NCBI GenBank assembly: GCA_008933995.1
Contig: WARS01003734.1
Coordinates: 1,882,599-1,946,598, forward strand
From: Datnioides undecimradiatus
Taxonomy: Eukaryota; Chordata; Actinopteri; Lobotiformes; Datnioididae
DNA length: 64,000 nt
Reading direction: 5' to 3'
Part shown: piece after piece, positions 41,171 to 51,461 of the stretch
How positions within the stretch are numbered: position 1 is the first letter of the stretch
How the letters are laid out: each line of letters begins with the position of its first letter
The notes under the pieces: model-generated
Seen by the model: the letters and a program-made list of their open reading frames with translations, nothing else
Told to the model about the DNA's origin: nothing
The model's database searches: none
Position numbers and translations under genes: made by a program

Positions 41171-43189
41171 AAAACTGTAAAAACACTTAAATGGCTACAA
41201 AGACAACTATAAACTGCGCAGCATGTAGCTCGTCTGATGGAAGTGTTGGGAGCACTTGAAGGAGAAGTTTAAAACACTTAAATTGATTAGTATGCTGCTC
41301 TTCTCTCCATGAGCCTCACATCAGTCAAAGCAGTCGTAATTGCCTCAAAAGAGGGCTTCGACAGCTGTTGTGTTGACGGTCCCACACAAAGAGATGAGCA
41401 TTAACTCTGGACCCGCTGCAGGTGCACAAAGTGAGACACAGAAGAGGGAAAATTGTCCTTGATATTGGTTATTATTGAGGTGCCCTCCATCCCAATTTGT
41501 GGCATTTAGAGTCTCTCCGCTTGCACAAACAAGTGCAAACAAGTGTTTTGATTTGTCATTAGGCTCCAACAATACCGAGCTGCCTGCCACCGTTTTCACT
41601 CCTGACACATTTCCTCAGGTGAAACTTCGGTTTGCAACGCTCCTCTTTAGCCGCTCATTCAAGGTCCTGATGTTTTATTCAGTCGTCATAGCAACCCGAT
41701 AGCCGTGATGCAAATGCTACCTTGTCGGTTTAGAGACCTTCAGGTAACAATCGCGGATCTATTTACAGCAGGGGAATGTGGGCCGAGCGTGGTGGAGACA
41801 GTGCAGGGGTGACAGGACTTGTGTTTCTCCATACTCTGCTGTCATGCGTACATTAAGTGCTATTACCTGATTCACTGGAAAAGTACAGCGAGTCACAAGA
41901 AACACGTCAAAATGGTCTTGTCAGACCTTCGCAGGGTCCTTCCAATTACACACAATATTTTCATGCTGCTCTCTCTCCGGTTACCTGCCCGCTGTGTTCT
42001 CACACTGTTGCTTTAAAGATTAAAAATGTAAGAAAAAGATAAAATCTGTAATTTATATATCTGTATAAATTCTGGCATTCTGCTGTAGGATCTAGAGGTT
42101 GTGATGTCCAAAGACTGAAATATCTCCACAATTAGTGGATCGATTGCCACAAAACTTTTATTTTAGATGTTAACTTGTCAAAACAGGACAGGAACAATTG
42201 TAACAGATAGTATTAGTGGTTGCCTGGTTCCTCAAAGCACAATGAAAATCTTATTGTAATGTAATTTGAGATGCAAAATGCTCCTTAATCAACTGACATC
42301 CTCTGCAGAGCTATGATTAAAACATAATTAAAAGTTAGTGATGCCACATATTTAAAGAGCATATTGACCTCACAAACAATAAAACAGACATTATCATTAT
42401 TATTTTCTATAATTTTTAGTTTATTTTCTACTAAAAACATCCAAACTGGACCTTTTTGTGGATCAAATTTGTCTTGCAGGCCTCATTTTGGGGCTCATCA
42501 TGTGAGCTACTTCCTGTAACTGGAAAAGCAGCCAATAGAGGGCTAAATAATCACAGAGAAGATGAGCCTAAAGTACAAACACTCAGTTATTAACTCATTA
42601 AATCAATTATGAACTCTTTAAATCAACAGTCATGCAGGCAGGATTTCAATTGACACGCAGGAGTTTCAAAAAACACAATGAGCAACAGATGAACTCTCAG
42701 TTCCTCTGAAGCGGAGATTCTCAGCTCTAAGCAGTCTGCAGAGGCAGGTCATAACAGGTGAACACAGGTGAATGGGATGCTGATAACCTGAATGAGTCTA
42801 CTGATTGGCTCAGGTGATGCCAGGTTACCTGCCGGTGGGGAATACCAGCAACAACACATTCCCAGTGGGAGCGCTTGTGTCTGCTCCAGAGCGCACAGGG
42901 TGATCGGTGCCATGTTTAAAACCGTTAAATCTCCTCAGGTGTTGTGATTCATCACCTGGAGTCATATAAAATATATATTATAGTGTTTTTGTTTTAATGG
43001 AGTAGATACAGCTCCATTATAATTCATGTAATTAAGACATTTGGGACAAAGATGAGGAAACCTGGTTTGAGCTGAGGTCAGGTTGAGGCAGACAGTAAAT
43101 AAATAAACACCCAACGTTTATAATAAAACACATCTGTAAGTTATTATTTATTATCATTTAACACTTGAAGTCCATACCAGATCGGTCGG
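41171..43189. other. Intergenic DNA, possible regulatory block at 41295-42030
   Basis: No exon was seen. About 41295-42030 is compositionally balanced, free of obvious repeats and of the AT-rich drift typical of its neighbours. That is the look of conserved non-coding DNA, but conservation cannot be assessed here. The rest is AT-rich and featureless. Confidence 0.3.
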
Positions 43190-43940
43190 GGCCCGGGTTA
43201 ACAACGACCGCCATCGGTGCTGTTGACCTACAGGGTCCTGGTGGAAATTGGGCTCCTTGTGATCTGCAGTGAGAGCAGGGAGCAGGTGGAGGACAGTCTG
43301 GAGAGGTTGAGGTTTGCTCTGGAAAGAAGAGGAGTGAAGGTTGGCCGAAGCAAGACTGAGCACGTGTGAACGAGAGGGACCCGAGTGGAGCAGTAAGGTT
43401 ACAGGGAGCAGAGGTACAGAAGGTGCAAGACGTTAAGTACTGAGGGTCAACAGTCCAGAGCAATGGAGAGTGTGGAAAAGAGGTGAAGAGGCGTGTGTAG
43501 GCAGGATGGAGTGGGTGGAGAAAGGTGTCAGCTGCATTGTGTGATGAACGAGTACCAGAAAGACTGAAAGGAAAGGTCTGCAGGACAGTGGTGAGACTGG
43601 TGATGTTGTATGGTTTAGAGGCAGTGGCTTTGAGGAGAAGAGCTGGAGGTAGCTGAGCTGAAGATGTTGGATGGATGGATAGGATCAGGAATGAGCACAT
43701 TAGACAGACAGCTCATGTGAGATGTTTCAGAGATAAAGTTAGAGAGGCCAGGTTGAGATGGTTTGGACATGTTCAGAGGAGGGACAGTGAATATATTGTT
43801 GGAAGGATGCGGAGGTCAGGCAGGAGGCCTAGAGGAAGACCAAAGAGAAGGTTTATGGATGTAGTGAAGGAGGACGTGAAGGTAGCTGGTGTGAGGGAAG
43901 AGGACACAGAGGATAGGGACTTGAAAAGTCCTTGACAGGT
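43190..43940 (+). mobile_element. Non-LTR retrotransposon (LINE) remnant, reverse transcriptase C-terminal part
   Basis: The plus strand, read across several frame breaks, follows the C-terminal part of a LINE reverse transcriptase. It has an ICSESREQVEDSLERLRF-like block, then KVGRSKTE, and finally an 86-codon open frame (43675-43935) with RIRNEHIRQTAHVRCF, KVREARLRWFGHVQRR, GRRPRGRPKRRFMDVVKED and DTEDRD. This 'RWFGHVQRR...GRPKRR' ending is characteristic of RTE-like LINEs in fish. Upstream parts carry stops and indels, so the copy is dead and 5'-truncated. The antisense 180-codon frame at 43158-43700 is a shadow. Confidence 0.8.
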
Positions 43941-44262
43941 TAAGTTAAATTATTAATTATGAATTGAAGATTTTTTCCTTATCCTGAGGAACAGTTTGAT
44001 CAGCTGGAGATGTCAGACTGTTTCTTTTGTGAATTATTTTTATTTATTATGTGTATTTTATTTATAGTTCTTCCTCTCACCATTCACCTCTGGTAGAAAC
44101 ATCTACTTCAGTGTGTTGGCGTCGAGTGCAGATGTGACTGAATTCAACTTCACCTGTGGTGTCTGAGTAATGACACGTGGGCACTTTGCCGAGTGCTTAA
44201 TGACACGACTGTCATTGATTGAAAGATTGGAGGGGAGCCTCCGACATTCAGCGGGTTCATGC

Positions 44263-44265
<3 letters not shown>

Positions 44266-44298
<33 letters not shown>
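44266..44298 (+). repeat. (AC)n microsatellite
   Basis: About 16 AC units, with a second short AC run starting near 44321. Confidence 0.95.
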
Positions 44299-44302
<4 letters not shown>

Positions 44303-46814
44303 CTCTCAACTCTCTCTCTCACACACACACACACACTCCAAAGGCCATGACACTGTTAGACATCATTAGATTCATATATTCATTTTCTGTTCACCGGTGA
44401 AATGTCATGGTGCTTTTGCTCCAAAGATAAGAGAGAAAGCAAGGACCCTCGAGCGTCTTGATCCACTATCAGAGCAGCAGCTGAGTCCGGAGGCAAGGCT
44501 CTGGGTGACAATACGGCCTTTTTATTGTGGGATAATACATACATACATTTCCCTGCTCAAGGCTAGGCAGTCTGAAATGTACATCAGACTGTCGAAACAA
44601 CTCTTTCAGGGGGGCGTTCACTTCAAAAGCGCTTGCTAACATATGCAGAAATCTGTGTTCAAATCTGATTATTGTCCCAGCCTTGATAAGCTGTTGTAAA
44701 GTAGTAAATCCCGCCTCTTGTGTAATTTGATTGGCTGCCTGGGCCTAGTGTGACACTGGTGAGCGCTGAAAAACTTGTAGAGAGGCGTGAGGCATGCTGC
44801 GCCATGCACTGGAAACACTGGTTTTGTCGCATTTTTAGAAATACATCTTGGTGTTATGGCAAACTAATTGATTAATAATTATCCAAAAGTTGGCGGCATT
44901 TTAAAGATTGACTTTGAGACAGACACGTAACCAAACAAACATTTTACAATTTAAAAATATGCTGGCACGTTTGGGTTGAATTAGCTTCTGCTATGCACCC
45001 AGATTTGTTCTGATACATCTGTGACTTATTCTTCGTTAATTTGTTGTGATACTTTGAACCAAACCTTGCAATTTATAGGTTTTTCGTCTTTTAATTAAGC
45101 ACCTGAGTATTTTTTTGTGACACTGGTCTGCACACCTAGTGGTCATCGGAAGAACTGCAGCTTAATGCATTTCAGCACTGTTAAGACTTTTGTCTGAGTT
45201 ACGACTTTGGCTTCCAACGATTATTAAATCTAGATAGTTGAGATAAAAAGATAAATGTGCTTTAGCCCTCACCCTTTCAACACAAACTCAGCCAGACTGT
45301 TCGTTCAGTTTGCTGCAGTAAAGAGAGCAGCTGTTTGTGGAAACTTGACGAAGCCGCCTGCAGCTTGGATTGATTTGCGTGTTTTGTTGCTGAGAGAGGC
45401 CAAAAAAGGTAAAGAGAGCTGAATTTCAACAGTCCTTTCTCGCATTTTATAAACCATGTTTACAGCTTAATTACATCTAAAGTTCAAGGAATTCAACCTT
45501 TTAGAAGGTACATTCATTTTTCCAAACTCAGGGAGTAATTTGCTGACAAATCATACTCATATTTATGATTTTTGGCCCAAGCAGGCAGCTCTAATTTCAC
45601 TTTTTAAGCAGTGAAACAAAGTGGTTGTGCTTCGTTTGCAGAGAAGGTCAGAGGCAAATCATCCCACCATTGCATTGCTAATTGAGTCATGACAACCAGC
45701 AGCACACAGCAGAGGTATAAAGGAAGAATGTGTCCTTTGACACTTTTCCCAGTAAGCCTGACAGTGGAGGTCAAGAAGAGGAAGATGATGCAATCCCCTC
45801 ATGATGCAGCGTGAATGAAACAGAGACACATAATCATTACTTGATCAAAGGAAGAGCTCTTTCTGACCACAACTGGACATAATTAATACACACACACGGC
45901 TGTAAACACACACTCAGATTGAACAAAAAGGGGGTCAGGTCCGCTGAGAGTATTTTGCTGTTTCACCGCCAGCAGCAAAAGAGAAAGTGCCGCCACATTT
46001 ACAAAGCAAATTCACACAGAACCAGTTTCATAATGTGTGAAGAGAAACACGCTGCTTCAAAACATGGAGCAAGAGGGTTTCAATTATTTAAACTGCGATC
46101 ATATTTTAATGTATTTACACATATGGAAATATTGATTAATGGGAGTGTGTGAAGATCACACGGGGCTGCAGGCTGTAAACATATAAAAAAATGTAGTGAA
46201 ACGTAATCCTGAGCTTTTATTTCCGCTCTCATCCTTTAAACCTGCAGATATGTGCCAAGATTCATTTGATAGATACAGAACTACTGCTATCTACTTGATC
46301 TTTCTTTTCTCTCTCGAACTCCTTGTGTGTTTTTGACATTTTGAACCAAAAAAAGCACAAATAAAAAAGGGGGTGTCTGCACGTAAATGAAACTAAGACG
46401 CGGCGCTGTGAAGGTGACAGCCTGAAAAGAGAGCACTTATCTAATCAGAGTAGCAGCTGGCTCCCGTCGAAGCGGATAAGAGAGGCATTGGAAACTGCTT
46501 TACATTTACATTTAGAAGACGGGTGATAAGCACATGCCACACCTGAATACACAGACACACAAGATGCAGCTTTGATTATTATTTTTTTAGACTTGTGGGG
46601 TCATGTAGCTTAAAATAAAAAGGAAGTTTATACATAAAACTAGAAGAACGGATTTTCCGACATGGATGTACGATATCCGCACAGCACCAGTCTCTGTTTG
46701 AAGTGTGACGGTTTTAGAAAGTTACAAAAATTGTCAAACATGGTCAAAATCAGGCTTTGGACAGGTCTGTGTAAGGAGATAGAGCTGTTGTTCTGATGGA
46801 GCTTCGTAGCAGCT

Positions 46815-47060
46815 TATGAGTCTGCAGCCATGCTAACAGCACCGTGGTTGTACTATGCTCACGATAACAATGTTAGCATGAAGATGTTTTGGTGGGAAGA
46901 TGTTTTTGAATTATTGGGCATGACTGGATCAATAATAAGGAGAAAAACATACTGTAAAATGGAATAAAAAACAAAACAATAGTCATGCTAGCATGCTGAG
47001 GCTGTGAGCTCAATGCTAAAGTCAGCATGCTAACAATGCTAATGGTAAAATACATGCATA
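46815..47060. repeat. GTTAGCATGCTAA dispersed repeat, longer copy
   Basis: Repeated CATGCTAACA, AATGTTAGCATG, GTCATGCTAGCATGCTGAGG and AGTCAGCATGCTAACAATGC words. Same family style as the copies at 29400 and 31495. Confidence 0.5.
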
Positions 47061-48339
47061 TTCAGCCTAAAAGTTTAGTGCTTTGCTAATTAGCACAAAA
47101 TATGGAGTAAGCTGAGACATGGGGGTGTTGTTGTATTGTAGGAGGTGAGCTGTGGAGGTGGTTTAAGTTTTGATCCAATATGGAAAGTTAAAGCAACGAG
47201 TTTGTCATTGTCATTTAATTTAAAACTACAAGCATCAACCAGCTGAAGGAAACATGAGGTTTATCACCAAATAGCTGGATAGCTATTTCACTCTGGACCA
47301 AAGCTCTAAACCTACTAACAGGCCATCTCTAAAAATACCCTGAGCAGATACAAAAGTGCTCCACCAACATACTTAATGGCTGGAGTATAGACTAGAGCCC
47401 TGCGCAGGGCTGTCCATACCCATTTAAACCCACAACAACACAGGATCCCAATCCCAAAACAGTTCTCTCATGCAAACCGGTCAGCACTAACATTACAAGT
47501 TGATGTTCTCCTGCATTTAAGCGTAACACTGTGGTTTGTAGGTTTATCCATGGCAATGCTGCTGAACGTGCTCAGTCTTGTTCGCAGTCGTGTAGGAGCA
47601 AAAGCTTAGGGCACTCATTGAAATACTTGTGAATTCAAAATTTCAACCCCAGAGTGTTGCTGGAGCACATAATATGACCATTTTACTTTTGTAACAATTT
47701 GAAAAAAATGTATTGTACAACATGTGCGCAAGTGCTCAAATATGGTCACTTGATCTGTTCATGTGCTTTTTATCCTTAACAAAACACAATGAAGTGTTAT
47801 TTCAAGGCCAATTCACACATTTTACATCCTGTAAAAATCCTGCTGCTTTGTTTTTGATCGCCTGCTCTTGCTCACAGCAAAGTTTAAACAATGCAGTCCC
47901 ATGAGATCCGCACTGAGTCTTGAGGGACCCATAGGATCCTAGTTCAATCCAGTCCTGTTGTACAGAGAACAGGTTATATTGCATGGCATAAAGATATTAT
48001 AGAGACTCTTCAGAGTGTGCACTGTATGACACAGATGTGTTTTCTCTTGATGTTACAGAGGACGTCAAGCTGTTTCAGACAGTTTGACGGATCGTTTCCC
48101 CTGTGGGTTTCGTAGTTACAGGCTGAGGGTGGAACCATCTGTTTTTTATAATGACAATTTTTCAACTTGCACCGAGCAAGATGGTCGTATAATCAATCCA
48201 AGTCTGCCTGCAAGAAAAGATGAGTGTCTATTCCCCACGGAGACACTTTAGATCGAGCGGTTTGGCTAAATGAAACGTTGATAAGAGGTCTGGCAAGTTT
48301 CTGAACAGCAAACCCAGTCTGAGACAATTAGTGTCTAGT

Positions 48340-48705
48340 GTCTGTGAACCTGAGGCAATGAGTGGAGCTGGGGTTGGATATGAAGGGGCCAAGTTATAGA
48401 GGGATTTGAGGGTGAGGGTAAGTATTTTGTAGTCTATCTGGTGTTTGACTGGGAGCCAGTCAAGTTTTGAATTGAGTTTTGGACGTATTGGACTTCTTCT
48501 ATGGTTTTAAGGGGTAAGCCGTACAGTAGTTGAGTCTGGAGGTGATGAGGGCATGGATGAGTGTATGATGCAGTTTACATGTGGTCAGAAGGAAGGTTGC
48601 AGACATGGGTGGAGGTTGTGACAATGGATCCATCAATGTTTTGATGAAATTGTGAAGAAATTGTGGGTGGGGCAGGTTAGGGAGTTTTGGCCAATGGGGA
48701 GCCAC
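48340..48705 (-). mobile_element. CR1/L2-type LINE remnant, reverse transcriptase C-terminal part
   Basis: The minus strand encodes HHTLIHALITSRLNYC, the counterpart of the LVHAFV-SRLDYCN block near the end of CR1, L2 and Rex1 reverse transcriptases. Further on, after frame changes, it gives LPLKTIEEVQYVQNS and then LDWLPVKHQIDYKIL and SLYNLAPSY-like blocks, in the order expected for this clade. Frameshifts and a stop show that it is inactive. Only about 370 bases of the element remain. Confidence 0.75.
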
Positions 48706-48740
48706 TGTGTTTACTCTGTAGGTTAGCTAGCTGTTAGCCT

Positions 48741-48965
48741 GACACTTCAAATGTTAGCTGTGTGACTCCATATGTTAGCAATGTGTGTTAGCTCCATATG
48801 TTAGCTCTGTTACTGTTAGCTCTGACACTTCAAATGTTAGCCGTGTGACTCCATATGTTAGCACTGTGTGTTAGCTCCATATGCTAGTTAGCTCTAAAAC
48901 TCCAAATGTTGGTCGTGCTACCCCATATGTTAGCACTGACTGTAAAAGAGCTCCTGATGACTTAG
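48741..48965 (+). repeat. Tandem repeat, about 83-bp period, three units
   Basis: GACACTTCAAATGTTAGC(T/C)G followed by TGTGACTCCATATGTTAGCA recurs at 48741 and 48824. A more diverged third unit (ACTCCAAATGTTGGTCGTG) starts near 48897. Confidence 0.85.
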
Positions 48966-50859
48966 CAGGTGCTGAAATAACACAAATCAATGGAAATCAG
49001 TGCGAATAACTAGCCCCCACCACCCGAATGGAGGCTAGTTAGCCTAGCTTGCCCACCTGCTGGTCTGCTGTTACACAAGGTTATGACTTCAGTCAGTGGT
49101 CACCATGGGAATTGACAGAGCATCTCATTGCCCTGCCAGGCTTCATGACTGTTTAACCAAAATGCAAATTTTAATACAGTTACTTCCTGTGGGAGCTTGT
49201 GTAAATGTGCCTTGGACAAAAGGGTTAACATGGAACACAATGAAAAGACATCTTTGAGATGCAAGATACATAAAGGGAGAACAAGGCTGCATTAAAGGGT
49301 TTCGTCTGGTGGTTATCCTTTGAAAGGAGGGAGATATGCATTAGACGCCCAAATGGAAAACAGCAGAAAAACAAAATACTTTTCAGTTCCAGAGTCTATT
49401 AAAAAAGGACCCCATGTTTTTCCCTGTTTCTGTTTTCCTCTTCCACACAGTGGGCAGTAAATTCAAACCCTTTCAGCATACATAAATGTCCATCCAATGC
49501 TCTCCACAAGTCTAAATATAAACTGAACATCAATATAAATACAGTGCACACAAGCACACACATGCTCCCACAAGTATGTGTGTGCTTTTCTGCCTCTTAG
49601 TTGAATTAGTATTCAGTTGCTTTCCTTATGCAAAAGTACATATAATATGTTGTACATGTAATATGTAAATTCCAAGTAAATGTCCTGCAAAAGTATATTT
49701 CGCAGTGTCTTTCTGAAATTGCTTTTATTTGTGCATGAGACACGTAGTCTGACGTCAGTTATGCTAGGTCAACCTTGGATGGCCTTTTAACATAAATGTA
49801 ACCGGGATGCTCATTCATACAGAGGTGCACGTCTAAAAGGAGCTTAAGACATTTCATGACGAGAGACACGTAGAATAAAACGTACCTGAAAGATACCTTA
49901 AGCGCTAAATACACTAAATACACGTTATTTGCCACCTCTGTGAGACAAACCCTTTTCATTTCTGTTTGCTAGTTTGCATGAAAGACTCGAACTAACCGAC
50001 GGATTGCGGAGACCTTGAAGCCCATTTACCCGGCTAAAAGGGAGAGAGCAGAGATCTCATTAAGAAGATCCTCTTTTTGTTTCGGCTCGGCATTCGCCCA
50101 CACCTCATCGCTCGTACATGACTCATCAAAGTTCACGCAGGACTATAAAAGAAAAAGAAAAATGGCGAAAACAGTTAAAAGTCAAAGAGCCTCTCCCACT
50201 CTGAAACATAAAGCTTTATGCGGTGTGGGGATGTTCGCTGGTATCAGATGAGCCCTCCGCTGCGTGGCATTAAATTAAATGTAATAATCTCTCACTAACA
50301 GCCGGCATGCCAGTCTCTCTTTTCTGAGCATGCCGGTCTAATTAGACAAACATTACATCTGGTGATGAACCAGCAGCTGCAACAAAGAATCTGACACTCG
50401 CGTTAGGAGGCTGAAAAGGCATTCGGAGGATGTTTTAATTTAAATTTCCTTTTTTTTCCTCCTTTGTGGAACCAGTCTGCCATTTGCAGCGATGTTATTT
50501 GTAATGATGAAGGCAGGCAGGAGCGACGTGGGCACCGTTCATGACCTTTCCAAAGCTGTAGGAGTCGGCTCCCTGAGGTGTTGTACCACTCCCACTCTAC
50601 ACATGGCTGATACATTATGATAAAGAGTGTAACACAAACGCTATAGTGATGCTATCTTCTGCTGACTCCAGATGGACAGCCTTGACTTTAGAGCTAGTTG
50701 ACAGCTTTTATTAAGTTTAAGGAGCCACATACTACACATAAATCTACAAATACATGCAAATGAAAGAGCTGTGAATGTTGACGTGACCTCTTTAACTTAA
50801 AGTCATGTTTACTTTACATTTTTATTCATCAGGTTCATAAACCTGCATCCATGATTGTT
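48966..50859. other. Intergenic DNA with candidate regulatory block at 50000-50430
   Basis: No exon was seen. The 50000-50430 segment is balanced in composition, holds the hairpin at 50302-50336, and lacks repeat signatures. It is a candidate conserved non-coding element. Other parts are AT-rich without visible structure. Confidence 0.3.
50302..50336. repeat. Perfect 9-bp inverted repeat (hairpin)
   Basis: CCGGCATGC at 50302-50310 is followed after 17 bases by GCATGCCGG at 50328-50336. The stem is too short for a microRNA precursor and there is no T-run to suggest a terminator. Confidence 0.8.
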
Positions 50860-50864
50860 GTGTG

Positions 50865-51456
50865 TGTCATGGTATAACTAGATGGTCAAGCTGGTTTGTT
50901 TTGGTTTCTGTCGTGTCTTGTGACTTCCCTTTTATTTTGAAGGAACTAACTTCCCTCTCGTTTCAGGTGGCTTGCCCTTCCTCATGTGGTTCCCGCTTGT
51001 CTGATTGTCTTCCCCGACCTGATTGTTTCCACCTGTTCCCCATTTCCTATTGTGTATATAAGTCTGCGTCTCCCCCTGTCTTGTGCCAGTTCGTCGCGTC
51101 TGTAAGAACCGAGAACCAGCGTCCTGTCTTGTCAAGTTATCCTGTCCTGAGCAAAATCTAGTCTGTGAGTTATTTTGTTACTTTGCTGTTTTAAGCTGAA
51201 CCTCTTCTTTAAGAGTGATTTTTTGTTTGTTAGCCCATGTGGCGTGTGATTTTGTTTTTTGCCTCTTTCTGGAGTGATTTTCTGTTTTCCTTTTTATCGG
51301 CCTTGATAGCCAGTTTCGCTGAAGCAGTTAATTTGTTACTTTGTTGTATTCCTCGCTTACGAGTGATTTTTTGTTGTACTTTGCTAATAAATTGTATCTT
51401 TGAATTTTGGCCCTGAGTCCGAGTTGTGCTATTGGGTTCAAGAACCGACCTTGTCA
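50865..51456 (+). mobile_element. Solo LTR of an LTR retrotransposon
   Basis: A 592-bp unit begins TGTCATGG and ends CCTTGTCA (TG...CA ends). It is flanked by the 5-bp direct repeat GTGTG at 50860-50864 and 51457-51461. Internal signals are in LTR order: a pyrimidine-rich start, a TATA box TATATAAG at about 51055, and AATAAA near 51385. No gag, pol or second LTR adjoins, so it is a solo LTR left by recombination. Gypsy-like by general resemblance. Confidence 0.75.
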
Positions 51457-51461
51457 GTGTG

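Larger units (their letters stand above)
43941..48339. other. Gene-poor interval with possible regulatory blocks
   Basis: No exon was seen. Blocks of balanced, non-repetitive sequence lie at about 44150-44260, 44400-44760, 45590-45850 and 46390-46530. These are candidates for conserved non-coding elements. A CA microsatellite lies at 44266-44298 and a GTTAGCATGCTAA-type repeat at 46815-47060. A 16-bp perfect palindrome AGCCCTGCGCAGGGCT lies at 47396-47411. Confidence 0.35.

Noticed and set aside
43158..43700. 180-codon minus-strand frame
   Set aside because: Antisense of the LINE remnant, whose plus strand gives recognisable reverse-transcriptase blocks.
47396..47411. 16-bp perfect palindrome AGCCCTGCGCAGGGCT
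   Set aside because: Isolated, with no second copy or associated motif. A palindrome of this size can occur by chance in 64 kb of repeat-rich DNA.
48741..48965. Regularly spaced repeats considered as a CRISPR-like array
   Set aside because: Units are directly tandem without unique spacers, and the context is a vertebrate genome.
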